Source of the DNA: Sphingomonas lutea
GTDB lineage: Bacteria; Pseudomonadota; Alphaproteobacteria; Sphingomonadales; Sphingomonadaceae
Length of the DNA: 64,000 nt
Direction of reading: 5' to 3'
NCBI RefSeq assembly: GCF_014396785.1
Contig: NZ_CP060718.1
Span: 1,260,501 to 1,324,500, forward strand
The translations under genes were made by a program, and so were the position numbers. Each line of letters begins with the position of its first letter. Position 1 is the stretch's first letter. This document shows positions 35,739 through 43,162 of the stretch, piece after piece. Below the pieces are notes generated by a model that saw nothing but the letters and a program-made list of their open reading frames with translations, was not told the origin of the DNA and did not search any database.

Positions 35739-35780
35739 CCATATGCCGAAGGTCACGGGTCTTGGAAGCGACCTGTGGCA
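35739..35780. repeat. 42-bp direct repeat, copy 2, upstream of the TonB receptor gene
   Basis: Identical to copy 1 in the first 20 and last 12 bases and of the same length; only the 10-bp centre differs. It ends about 56 bp before the ATG of the TonB-dependent receptor. The fixed arms with a variable loop suggest either a protein-binding pair or a small hairpin repeat. Confidence 0.75.
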
Positions 35781-35836
35781 CTTATTGCCGGACATGTTGG
35801 CGGACAAAAGGGCCAGACCCTTTTGAAAGTCTTGCC

Positions 35837-37768
35837 ATGTTTCGCATCATCAGTGTCGCAGCCGCTCTGCTCGCCTCCGCCGCGCCTGCCTGGGGACAGC
35901 GTGCCGGCGAAAATGCTGTCGAAAGCGCCAGCGATGCGTTCGGCACCAGCGTCGGCAATGAAAAGATCGGCTTGTATAGCGCCACCGACGTTCGCGGCTT
36001 CAGCCCGATCACCGCCGGCAATATCCGCGTCGAAGGGCTTTCGGTGACCGAACATGGCGGCTTTACCAGCCGCGTCGTCAGCGGATCGACCATCCGCGTG
36101 GGCTTGACCGCCCAAGGCTATCCCTTTCCGGCGCCGACCGGGATCGCCGATTATGCGCTGCGCAATTCCGGCAACGACGCCGTGTTCAGCCCGGTCGTCT
36201 ACGTCGGGCCCAATCGCGGCTTTGCGGTCGACCTCGATGCCCAGCTCCCGATCGTCCGTGACCGCCTCAGCCTCGCGGCGGGGGTCAGCTATCGGTATGA
36301 GGAGAATTTCATCGGGGAGGATGGCCGCCAATTGCAGGGCGGCGGCGTCTTGCGGTGGCGGCCGAGCGACGGTGTCGAGGTCAAGTCCTTCTATGGGCGA
36401 ATGAACTTCGCCGACGACCGGACGATCGGCCAGATTTTCACCGCCAGGCCCTATCTGCCACCAAGAATCGATCGCCGCTTTTTCGGCCTCGACTGGGCGC
36501 TGAACCAGGTCGACCGGCAATTCTTCGGGAGCGTCGCCTCGGTCCAGCTGACCGACGATTGGCAGGTCCGCGGCGGGCTGTTCCGCTGGAAGAATGAAGG
36601 CGCCAACCTGACCGAGCTCTACCGCAACACGAAGCCGGACGGTTCGGCCCAGCGACAGCTCATCGCGACCCGCGATCAGACGCAAAAGTCGAACTCCGGC
36701 GAGCTGCGCTCGTCCTATGGGCTTACCGAAGGCGACCGGCGGCACACCCTGCACTTGGCGGTGCGCGGGCGCGACACGAAGCGGGCGTTCAACGGCGCCG
36801 ACGTGCGCGACCTTGGGCCGACGGTGATCGGCATCGACAACGACGTGGCCGAGCCCGAGTTCGACTTCAAGCCGCTGTCGCGGGACGAGGTCCGTCAGGT
36901 GACTGCCGGCATCGGCTACGAATTGCGCTGGCCGGGCGTCGCCGAGCTCAGCCTGGGCCTGCAGAAAACCGACTATCGGAAGACGACACACGTGCCCGGC
37001 CTGGAGCCGCTGGTCACGCGCGATCGGCCGTGGCTGTACAACGGCACGGCCGCGATCCACGTCACCGACAAGCTGGTGGCCTACGCCGGCACGACCCGCG
37101 GGCTGGAGGAGAGCGGGACCGCGCCCGCCAACGCCGTCAACCGCAGTTCCGCCCCGCCGGCCCTGCGCACCAGCCAGCGCGACGCGGGTTTCCGCTACAC
37201 CATCATGCCGCGGCTAAGCCTGGTCGCGGGCCTGTTCGACGTTCGAAAGCCCTATTTCAACCTCGACCAGGACAAGGTCTATCGGGAGCTCGGAACGGTC
37301 CGGCATCGCGGCATCGAACTGTCGCTGGCGGGACAGCCGATTACGGGCTTGAGCGTCGTCGCCGGCGGCGTGCTGCTCGACGCCGATGTCTCGGGCGAGG
37401 CAGTGGACCTCGGCATCATCGGACCCAAGCCTGTGGGCACCACCGCGCGCGCACTGCGCGCCAATTTCGATTATCGCGTGCCCGGCTTCGATCCGCTGTC
37501 GATCGACCTCGGGAGCACGCACACCGCGGGGAAGATCGCCAGCACGCTCGAATATGGCGAGCTCGGCGGCGCGCAATTGCGCACCGATTCGCGCACGACC
37601 TTCGATTTTGGCGCGCGTTACCGCTTCAAGGCGGGCGCGATCCCCGCGACGCTCCGCGCGCAGGTCACCAACCTGTTCGACACCTACGGCTGGGACGTGT
37701 CGTCCAACGCCGGCTTCCGCTTCATCGACAAGCGCCGCCTGCTACTCAGCCTGGCCGCGGACATCTGA
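35837..37768 (+). CDS. TonB-dependent receptor
   Basis: A 643-residue outer-membrane beta-barrel receptor. Signal peptide MFRIISVAAALLASAAPAWG. The plug domain is short but recognisable (DVRGFSPITAGNIRVEGLSV, then SGSTIRVGLTAQGYPFPAPT). The barrel shows alternating amphipathic strands and ends in LFDTYGWDVSSNAGF and a final LLLSLAADI. No clear TonB box is visible. Substrate unknown; its place between a thiol-redox pair and a copper-resistance operon makes metal or metallophore uptake a possibility only. The ATG at 35837 follows a GAAAG ribosome-binding site; in-frame codons upstream are repeat sequence. Confidence 0.85.
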   Translation: MFRIISVAAALLASAAPAWGQRAGENAVESASDAFGTSVGNEKIGLYSATDVRGFSPITAGNIRVEGLSVTEHGGFTSRVVSGSTIRVGLTAQGYPFPAPTGIADYALRNSGNDAVFSPVVYVGPNRGFAVDLDAQLPIVRDRLSLAAGVSYRYEENFIGEDGRQLQGGGVLRWRPSDGVEVKSFYGRMNFADDRTIGQIFTARPYLPPRIDRRFFGLDWALNQVDRQFFGSVASVQLTDDWQVRGGLFRWKNEGANLTELYRNTKPDGSAQRQLIATRDQTQKSNSGELRSSYGLTEGDRRHTLHLAVRGRDTKRAFNGADVRDLGPTVIGIDNDVAEPEFDFKPLSRDEVRQVTAGIGYELRWPGVAELSLGLQKTDYRKTTHVPGLEPLVTRDRPWLYNGTAAIHVTDKLVAYAGTTRGLEESGTAPANAVNRSSAPPALRTSQRDAGFRYTIMPRLSLVAGLFDVRKPYFNLDQDKVYRELGTVRHRGIELSLAGQPITGLSVVAGGVLLDADVSGEAVDLGIIGPKPVGTTARALRANFDYRVPGFDPLSIDLGSTHTAGKIASTLEYGELGGAQLRTDSRTTFDFGARYRFKAGAIPATLRAQVTNLFDTYGWDVSSNAGFRFIDKRRLLLSLAADI

Positions 37769-37772
37769 CGGC

Positions 37773-37792
37773 CTGGGTCAGCAGTGACCCAG
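37773..37792. terminator. Perfect hairpin between convergent TonB receptor and copper operon
   Basis: CTGGGTCA, loop GCAG, TGACCCAG: an 8-bp perfect stem that includes the last codons of the minus-strand lipoprotein gene and lies 5 bp after the receptor stop. Probably a bidirectional terminator. Confidence 0.5.
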
Positions 37793-38122
37793 AGCGCGAT
37801 GTTCGGCGGTGCACGTCGGCGTGGCGGCGGCCGGCGGAGGCGGCGGCGCGGGCGCGGCCGGCTTGGCCTTGGCCGGGGCCGGCTTGGGTGCCGCGGCCTT
37901 GGGCGCCGGCTTCGCGGCTTCCGGCTCGGGACGTGCCGGTTCCGCCGGCGCGGCGGGGGCGGGCTCCGTCGCGGGGGCAGGGGCAGCCGCATTCTCCACC
38001 GGTTCGGGAACGACCGCATTCGCCGCATTAGCCACCGCAAGCTCGTTGGCCGGTTCGCTCGGGGCACCGCAGGACGATAGCAACAGGGCTGTCACCGTCA
38101 GCGGCAAAAATACAGATCTCAT
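37778..38122 (-). CDS. Pro/Ala-rich lipoprotein with a C-terminal copper-type CTAEHxALGHC motif
   Basis: A 114-residue probable lipoprotein. Signal peptide with lipobox LLSSC (FLPLTVTALLLSSCGAPSEP). The body is a low-complexity Ala/Pro/Glu/Lys linker (AAKPAPKAAAPKPAPAKAK). The very end is CTAEHRALGHC, the same 11-residue pattern repeated four times in the adjacent CopB. It is best read as a tethered metal-binding tail on a flexible arm. Last gene of the copper operon, 11 bp after copB. The ATG at 38122 is chosen because the lipobox then sits at a normal distance; an ATG 15 bp upstream is possible. Confidence 0.75.
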   Translation of the reverse strand: MRSVFLPLTVTALLLSSCGAPSEPANELAVANAANAVVPEPVENAAAPAPATEPAPAAPAEPARPEPEAAKPAPKAAAPKPAPAKAKPAAPAPPPPPAAATPTCTAEHRALGHC

Positions 38123-38133
38123 GTTCAAACTCC

Positions 38134-39333
38134 TCAAAACCAGAAGCGGACGCCGGCCAGCAGGCTGAAGCCGTCGGTGCGTTCGCCTTCCGCACGGCGG
38201 AACACGCGCGTGTCGCCGAACGCGCGCTCATATTTGACGCCGACGTAAGGCGCGAACAACGGCGACAGCTGGTAGCGAAGCCGGAGGCCGACTTCGGCAT
38301 CCGACACGCCCGCGCCAATCCCAAGCTCGGGAATATCCTGCGCCGACAGATGGATTTCGGCGCGCGGCTGCAGGATCAGTTTCTGCGTGATGCGAAGGTC
38401 ATATTCCGCCTCGGCGCGCGCGGTCAGCTCGCCCTTGGTCGACAGGAAAGCGGTGCCTTCAACCTCCCACCAATAAGGCGCAAGCCCCTGGACGCCGAGC
38501 GCCAGATGTGTGCGGTTGGGGCCGGGCTGCGGATCGAAACGAACGCCCGCCTGAAGGTCGAACCACGGGTCGATCGCATGGCTCCATAGCGCCTGCACCT
38601 CGATATGTTCGGGCTTGGCGCGCCAGTCGCCCTCGACCTCGCTCTTCAGCCAGAGCTTATCGATATCGCCGCCGTACCAGGCTTGCGCGTCGAGCAGATA
38701 GCCGTCGCGCCCATTGCGGATGCGCGTCTCGGCACGATCGACGAGCAACTTGGACGCTGCCATCCCGCCATGTTCCTCGCGCAGGATATTGCGGCTGCGC
38801 GCCATGGCATCGCCGAAGACGGTGTCCGCGGCATGTGCCGGACCCGATGAGGCCGCGGGCGGCGGGGGGAGGATCGGAATCTCCGGCCCTGCCGCGGCCT
38901 GGCCCATATTGTGTCCGGCATGGGGGTCGCCGCTCCCCGGCTGCGCGGGCAAGGTGCAATGGCCCATCGCCGCATGTTCGGGCGTGCAGGTCGATGGCTG
39001 CGGCGCAGGCGCCGCGGGTGGCGGGGCAGGGGCGGGCAGCTTGCAATGGCCCATCGCGGCATGCTCCGCCGTGCACGTCGATTGCGGTGCGACCGTTGGC
39101 GACGCCGCCGCGGGCGCCGGCATTTTGCAATGCCCCATTGCGGCATGTTCGGCCGTGCAGCTTTGCGCGGGCGGTGTCGCGACCGGCGCAGGCATCTTGC
39201 AATGGCCCATCGCTGCATGTTCGGGCGTGCACGTGGCAGGTGACGCGGCCGGTGCAGCGCCGCTCGGCGCTGGGGACTGAGCAAGCGCCGGACTTGCGGC
39301 GCCGGCAAGGAGCAGAGCGACAAGGATCCTCAT
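38134..39333 (-). CDS. copB: Copper resistance outer-membrane protein CopB with metal-binding repeats
   Basis: A 399-residue protein. Signal peptide MRILVALLLAGAASPALAQ. An N-terminal metal-binding region holds four copies of CT[PA]EHAAMGHC at residues 35-45, 59-69, 87-97 and 116-126, separated by Pro/Ala spacers, followed by DPHAGHNMG. From about residue 170 the CopB beta-barrel domain follows (HIEVQALWSHAIDPWFDLQA, APYVGVKYERAFGDTRVFRR, final LLAGVRFWF). It works with CopA to bind or export periplasmic copper. Its start overlaps the copA stop (ATGA). Confidence 0.9.
   Translation of the reverse strand: MRILVALLLAGAASPALAQSPAPSGAAPAASPATCTPEHAAMGHCKMPAPVATPPAQSCTAEHAAMGHCKMPAPAAASPTVAPQSTCTAEHAAMGHCKLPAPAPPPAAPAPQPSTCTPEHAAMGHCTLPAQPGSGDPHAGHNMGQAAAGPEIPILPPPPAASSGPAHAADTVFGDAMARSRNILREEHGGMAASKLLVDRAETRIRNGRDGYLLDAQAWYGGDIDKLWLKSEVEGDWRAKPEHIEVQALWSHAIDPWFDLQAGVRFDPQPGPNRTHLALGVQGLAPYWWEVEGTAFLSTKGELTARAEAEYDLRITQKLILQPRAEIHLSAQDIPELGIGAGVSDAEVGLRLRYQLSPLFAPYVGVKYERAFGDTRVFRRAEGERTDGFSLLAGVRFWF
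38956..39231 (-). repeat. Four-fold CT[PA]EHAAMGHC repeat region in copB
   Basis: Four 33-bp units encoding Cys-Thr-(Pro/Ala)-Glu-His-Ala-Ala-Met-Gly-His-Cys, separated by 13 to 18 codons of Pro/Ala spacer. Each unit has two Cys, two His and one Met, a plausible copper site. A fifth unit ends the neighbouring lipoprotein. Confidence 0.85.
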
Positions 39334-40892
39334 GCCGCACCTCCTTCCAGCGGGCGGACGGTGACGACGCGCATCATCCCGGCGTGCATGTGATAGAGCA
39401 TGTGGCAGTGAAACGCCCAGTCGCCCGGCGCATCGGCGGTGAGGTCGAGGTCGACAAACGCTCCCGGCAGTACGCGCACCGTATGCTTGAGCGGCTGATG
39501 CCCGGGATTGCCGTTGACGATCTCGAAGAAGTGGCCGTGCAAATGCATCGGGTGGGTCATCATCGAATCGTTGATCAAGCGCAGGCGCACGCGCTCGTTC
39601 CGCGCGAAGCGATAGGGTTCGGGGTTCTCGCTCAGTTTCTTGCCGTCCATCGACCACATGAAACGCTCCATGTTGCCGGTCAGGTGGATGTCGATGCGGC
39701 GCGTCGGAACGCGCGTGTCGCTGTTGGGCTTCAATGAAACCAGGTCATTGTGGGTCAGCACCCTGTGGCCGACATCGTCGAGGCCGATTCCGGGATGGTC
39801 GTTGCGGTTGACCGGCATCGGCGCGATCATGTCGACGCCCGGGCCGACCTTGAAGTCGACCTTCGATTTATCGCGCATGTCATGGTCCATCGGCGCGGCG
39901 GACGCGCCGCCGCCATGCGCCGAATGGTCCATCCCGCCCATGCCCATCCCGGCCATGCCCATGTCGGCCATGGTCAGCGTCGGCCGCGGGCGCAGGCCCG
40001 GCACCTCGGCGCGCATGCCGGCGCGCGGCGCAAGCGTGGCGACACCCATGCCCGACCGGTCAATCCCTTCCGCCACGAAGGTGTAGGCGCGGTCCTCGGG
40101 AACGACGATGAGATCGTAGGTCTCGGCATTGCCGATCTGCAGCTCGTCGACCTCGACGGGGCGAACCTCGATCCCGTCGGTGGCGACTACCATCAGCTTG
40201 AGGCCGGGAATGCGGATGTTGAAGATGGTCTGCGCCGCCGCATTGATAAGGCGCAGGCGCACCCGCTCGCCGGGACGGAACAGCCCGGTCCAATTCTCGC
40301 GCGGGCCATGGCCGTTGATCAGATAGGTGTAAGTCGCGGCCGTCACGTCCGAAATGTCGGTCGGGTCCATGCGCATCTTAGCGAACATCGCCGCGTCGGC
40401 GGGCGACACCTTGTCCGCGCCCTTGTTGCTCAAGGTGCGCTTGTTGCGGTTGAAAAACCCGCCTTCCTGCTTGAGCCGGGTGAAGACCGTGTGCGGATGC
40501 ATGAAGGTCCAGTCGGACAGGACGATCACATGCTCGCGGTCATATTGCACCGGGTCGGGCCCGGCGGGATCGATCACGATCGGCCCGTAATGGCCCATTT
40601 GCTCCTGCAGCCCGCTGTGGCTCAACCGCACCTTCTGCCCTTCCCTGAGGCGAATGAGCGGGGCCGGGATCGTCCCGTTGATGGCGATTGCGTGTCCGGT
40701 CCGTCCATCCACCGGGAAACTGGTTTCGGCGACTGTCAGGCGAATATCGGTGCCGCTGAGCGTGCCCGTGCTTTTGGTCGCCACGCCGTGGCTGACACGC
40801 TTGGCCCATGCGGGTTGCAGCCCGGCCGCCGCGGCAAGCGCGGCGCCGCCGCCGATGAAGGCGCGGCGGTTCAACGAAAGCAATTCAGTCAT
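39330..40892 (-). CDS. copA: CopA-type multicopper oxidase (copper resistance)
   Basis: A 520-residue periplasmic cuprous oxidase with three cupredoxin domains. It has a twin-arginine signal (NRRAFIGGGAALAAAAG), so it is exported folded with copper. Copper ligands are in HSGLQEQMGHYGPI, in HPMHLHGHFFEIVNG and in the C-terminal HCHMLYHMHAGMMRVV. A Met/His-rich insert (ADMGMAGMGMGGMDHSAHGG) in the middle is typical of CopA and may bind extra copper. The start has a GGAG ribosome-binding site. It is coupled to copB and probably follows two small metal-binding protein genes in the same operon. Confidence 0.95.
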   Translation of the reverse strand: MTELLSLNRRAFIGGGAALAAAAGLQPAWAKRVSHGVATKSTGTLSGTDIRLTVAETSFPVDGRTGHAIAINGTIPAPLIRLREGQKVRLSHSGLQEQMGHYGPIVIDPAGPDPVQYDREHVIVLSDWTFMHPHTVFTRLKQEGGFFNRNKRTLSNKGADKVSPADAAMFAKMRMDPTDISDVTAATYTYLINGHGPRENWTGLFRPGERVRLRLINAAAQTIFNIRIPGLKLMVVATDGIEVRPVEVDELQIGNAETYDLIVVPEDRAYTFVAEGIDRSGMGVATLAPRAGMRAEVPGLRPRPTLTMADMGMAGMGMGGMDHSAHGGGASAAPMDHDMRDKSKVDFKVGPGVDMIAPMPVNRNDHPGIGLDDVGHRVLTHNDLVSLKPNSDTRVPTRRIDIHLTGNMERFMWSMDGKKLSENPEPYRFARNERVRLRLINDSMMTHPMHLHGHFFEIVNGNPGHQPLKHTVRVLPGAFVDLDLTADAPGDWAFHCHMLYHMHAGMMRVVTVRPLEGGAA

Positions 40893-40979
40893 ATGATCTC
40901 CACGCCCTATGCGAGCGCTCGAAGCAAATCATTTTGCATGGGTGGGAAAGGGCGCCGCCACCCGGCGACGCCCCCCAAA

Positions 40980-41240
40980 TCAATGGCCGGCGTGGCCCTG
41001 GTGGGCGGCGGCGTCGGCGGATGCCGGCTTGGCCTCGGCTTTGTCCATGCACGCCATCTTGCCGTCCTTGCCCTTCATCGTCTCGCAGCATGCCTTGCAG
41101 TCATGCTTTCCCTGCTGGTGCTGCGAATGATCCGTGCCCGCCGGCATGGCGTGCCCCGCATGGGGATCCGCCGCGGGCGCGGCCTGGGCGAAGGCGGGAA
41201 CGGACAATGTCAGCGCGATTGCGCCAAGAATGATCTTCAT
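40980..41240 (-). CDS. Small His/Met/Cys-rich periplasmic protein
   Basis: An 86-residue exported protein. Signal peptide MKIILGAIALTLSVPAFAQA. The mature part is nearly all potential metal ligands: DPHAGHAMPAGTDHSQHQQG, then HDCKACCETMKGKDGKMACM and a final HQGHAGH. No known fold is visible; it is probably a copper-binding or copper-sensing chaperone-like peptide. A CGGAGA ribosome-binding site lies upstream of the chosen ATG. It sits 87 bp before copA on the same strand. Confidence 0.78.
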   Translation of the reverse strand: MKIILGAIALTLSVPAFAQAAPAADPHAGHAMPAGTDHSQHQQGKHDCKACCETMKGKDGKMACMDKAEAKPASADAAAHQGHAGH

Positions 41241-41283
41241 CTGAATTCTCCGAAATTTGCTGAAATGCACGTGGGATCGTGTT

Positions 41284-41610
41284 TCAGCCGCGCCTCGGAG
41301 GGGGCGTTGCGATTTCGGGCACGATCCCGGCAAAGGGCACGGCGATTGCGGCGCTGCGCGGGAGCGACGGCTTCAGCGCGGGTGCCGGCACTGGCGATCC
41401 GGCCACCGCGATCGCCGCGCACATCGCCTGGCAGTCCATCTGCGACGACGAAGGCGCCTCGCGCTCGGCCGGCTGTTCGTCGCAATGGCCCATCGCCATT
41501 GCGGCATGCCTGGCCGGCATCTCGGACGCGCTTGCCGGCATCCCGCCCATGCCGAATGGCATTAGCACGAGTGCAACCAGCGTCAGAAACTTGAGGAGCA
41601 CCGATGTCAT
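41284..41610 (-). CDS. Small secreted protein of copper operon, unknown function
   Basis: A 108-residue exported protein. Signal peptide LLKFLTLVALVLMPFGMGG, probably cleaved near ASA. It contains ARHAAMAMGHCDEQ, close to the HAAMGHC unit of CopB, then a Cys pair (MDCQAMC) within a hydrophobic stretch and a Pro-rich tail. The layout resembles DUF2946-like proteins found beside copper genes, but I am not sure of the family. First recognisable gene of the minus-strand copper operon; its upstream region is an att-like tRNA fragment. Confidence 0.65.
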   Translation of the reverse strand: MTSVLLKFLTLVALVLMPFGMGGMPASASEMPARHAAMAMGHCDEQPAEREAPSSSQMDCQAMCAAIAVAGSPVPAPALKPSLPRSAAIAVPFAGIVPEIATPPPRRG

Positions 41611-41681
41611 GTGCGCCGCCTTTACCCGCGTGCGCCTTGCCCCACAATGACTGGCGTGGGGCGACAGCCGGTGCGGGAAGG

Positions 41682-41728
41682 AATGGTGGACGCACTAGGG
41701 CTCGAACCTAGGACCCGTTGATTAAAAG
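41682..41728 (-). other. tRNA-Lys 3'-end fragment (att-like direct repeat, left copy)
   Basis: Read on the minus strand it contains a perfect T-arm (CTAGG TTCGAGC CCTAG), the acceptor 3' strand TGCGTCC and ACCA. It matches the copy at 49743-49789 in 45 of 47 positions. The anticodon arm is already degraded and no 5' half (which should begin GGACGCA) follows, so it is not a functional tRNA. It lies between the copper operon and the histidine operon and is best read as an attachment-site scar. The rest of the 339-bp gap (41611-41949) has no other gene. Confidence 0.75.
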
Positions 41729-41904
41729 CGCTGTCCCGAGCTCTTCGTCGATTCCGGTTCGAGCAGTCATTGGCTTCTGCTTTCGACTCGAAGCGGACGT
41801 CTCATCCCACGCTGCTGGCTCTGCTCCCAACGTCGCATCGGAATTCCAACGCCCGGACACCGACCAAAGCCGGTGTCCCGATGGCTTGACCAAGCCGCGA
41901 GAGT

Positions 41905-41933
41905 TTGTATTTACGTGATATCGTATTAATACG
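41905..41933 (+). promoter_or_regulatory. Probable promoter and operator of the trpR-like/his operon
   Basis: TTGTAT (41905-41910), a 16-bp spacer and TAATAC (41927-41932) fit a sigma-70 promoter. The 12-bp perfect palindrome CGTATTAATACG (41922-41933) covers the -10 box, 16 bp before the ATG of the TrpR-family gene. This position suits autorepression. A 12-bp direct repeat, ACCAAGCCGCGA, flanks the site at 41889 and 41979. Confidence 0.5.
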
Positions 41934-41949
41934 TTGGAACAAGCTGCTG

Positions 41950-42282
41950 ATGCCGACAGATAAGAAGCGCCGGGTTACACCAAGCCGCGAACCCGAAGTC
42001 CTGCTCGATGACCTGTGCAACGCGCTGCTGACGCCCAGCGGCCGTGAGGAAATGCGCAACCTCCTGCGGGACCTCTGCACGCCCGCCGAGCTTCGTACGC
42101 TGGCTGAGCGCTGGCACGTTGCCCGCCTGCTGGACACGACGGAAATGCCGTATCGCGACATCCACCTTGCAACCGGTGTGAGCACCACCACGATCGTTCG
42201 CGTCGGCCGCTTCCTTCGCCTTGAGCCGCACCAGGGGTACCGCCGCGCCATCGACACGCTGGGCGCGCGCAATGCTCGCTGA
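41950..42282 (+). CDS. TrpR-like YerC/YecD family transcriptional regulator
   Basis: A 110-residue all-helical DNA-binding protein of the Trp-repressor superfamily (YerC/YecD type). TPSGREEMRNLLRDLCTPAE is followed by LRTLAERWHVARLLDTTEMP and the helix-turn-helix YRDIHLATGVSTTTIVRVGR. Unlike true TrpR, the effector is probably not tryptophan; in xanthomonads a similar gene precedes the his operon. It overlaps hisG by 11 bp, so it is the first gene of the operon and a good candidate for its regulator. The ATG at 41950 is preferred over a TTG at 41905 inside the promoter. Confidence 0.82.
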   Translation: MPTDKKRRVTPSREPEVLLDDLCNALLTPSGREEMRNLLRDLCTPAELRTLAERWHVARLLDTTEMPYRDIHLATGVSTTTIVRVGRFLRLEPHQGYRRAIDTLGARNAR

Positions 42283-43162
42283 TCGCACCCGACTTCATAT
42301 CGCGCTCCAGAAGTCGGGGCGCCTGTCGGACCTCAGCCGTGATCTCCTTCGCGACGCGGGCTTTCGAATCCAGCGCAGCAAGAACAGCCTGACGGCGCGG
42401 GTCGAGAATTTCCCCGCGGAGCTGATGTTTGTGCGCGACGACGACATCCCGACGTTCGTGAGTGACGGGGTCTGCGAGTTCGGGATCGTCGGACAGAACG
42501 TTCTTGAGGAATTTGCGCTCGGCGCGGATGAGCAACGCTACGAGGTGCTCGCTGAACTCGGCTTTGGCGGCTGCAGCCTCAAGATCGCGGCGCCCGAAAC
42601 ACTCGCTTACGATGGTCCCAAGTCGCTCACGGGGGAACGCATTGCGACGTCCTATCCTCGGATTGTCCGCCGCTATCTGGCCGAACAGGGCATCGACGCG
42701 AAGATCGTGAAGATGAACGGCGCCGTGGAATTGGCGCCGCGGCTGCAGATCGCCAATTTCGTTTGCGACCTCGTGTCTACGGGTGCCACGCTCGAGGCCA
42801 ACGGACTGCGGCCGGTCGAGACGGTGCTCGACAGTCAAGCCGTGCTGATCCGCACAACGAAGATGTTGGACGATACTCGCAGCAAGCTCTCCGCGGGGCT
42901 GCTGACCCGCGTCGACGGGGTGCTGACGACCAAAGAATCGAAATACATCATGCTCAACGCCACCGGCCAGTCGTTGCAGCAGATTACATCGCTACTACCC
43001 GGCGCGGGGGCGCCTACCATCGTGCCGCTGCACGGTCGGCCAGGGCAATTCGCTGTCCACGCCGTCTGCCAAGAATCCGTGTTCTGGGAGACGCTGGAGC
43101 AGCTCAAGGGTGCCGGCGCGTCGGCAATCCTCGTTGTCCCAATCGAAAAGATGATGATGTGA
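42272..43162 (+). CDS. hisG: ATP phosphoribosyltransferase HisG, long form
   Basis: A 296-residue enzyme for the first step of histidine synthesis (PRPP + ATP to phosphoribosyl-ATP). It begins LHIALQKSGRLSDLSRDLL. The PRPP-binding region is ANFVCDLVSTGATLEANGL, and RIATSYPRIVRRYL is conserved. The C-terminal roughly 75 residues (NATGQSLQQITSLLPGAGAP onward) form the ACT-like histidine-feedback domain of long-form HisG, so no HisZ subunit is needed. Most alphaproteobacteria use short HisG plus HisZ, which hints at a foreign origin. The start at the ATG inside the regulator's last codons gives the expected N-terminus. Confidence 0.93.
   Translation: MLADRTRLHIALQKSGRLSDLSRDLLRDAGFRIQRSKNSLTARVENFPAELMFVRDDDIPTFVSDGVCEFGIVGQNVLEEFALGADEQRYEVLAELGFGGCSLKIAAPETLAYDGPKSLTGERIATSYPRIVRRYLAEQGIDAKIVKMNGAVELAPRLQIANFVCDLVSTGATLEANGLRPVETVLDSQAVLIRTTKMLDDTRSKLSAGLLTRVDGVLTTKESKYIMLNATGQSLQQITSLLPGAGAPTIVPLHGRPGQFAVHAVCQESVFWETLEQLKGAGASAILVVPIEKMMM

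Noticed and set aside
35753..37060. A 435-codon minus-strand frame opposite the TonB receptor
   Set aside because: No domain, no start signal, and the receptor strand encodes a clear signal peptide and barrel.
37814..38060. GC-rich simple repeat or satellite
   Set aside because: It is the coding sequence of the lipoprotein's Ala/Pro/Lys linker, in frame between a lipobox and the metal-binding end.
38956..39231. CRISPR-like array because of regularly spaced 33-bp units in copB
   Set aside because: The units are in-frame protein repeats with Pro/Ala spacers inside a conserved gene; spacers are low-complexity coding sequence.
39750..41594. A 614-codon plus-strand frame opposite copA
   Set aside because: copA on the other strand has all multicopper-oxidase motifs and a twin-arginine signal; this frame is Arg/His/Gly-rich shadow.
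41682..41728. A tRNA-Lys gene here or at 49743
   Set aside because: Only the 3' half is present at each place; no 5' acceptor strand GGACGCA or D-arm is found in the expected position.
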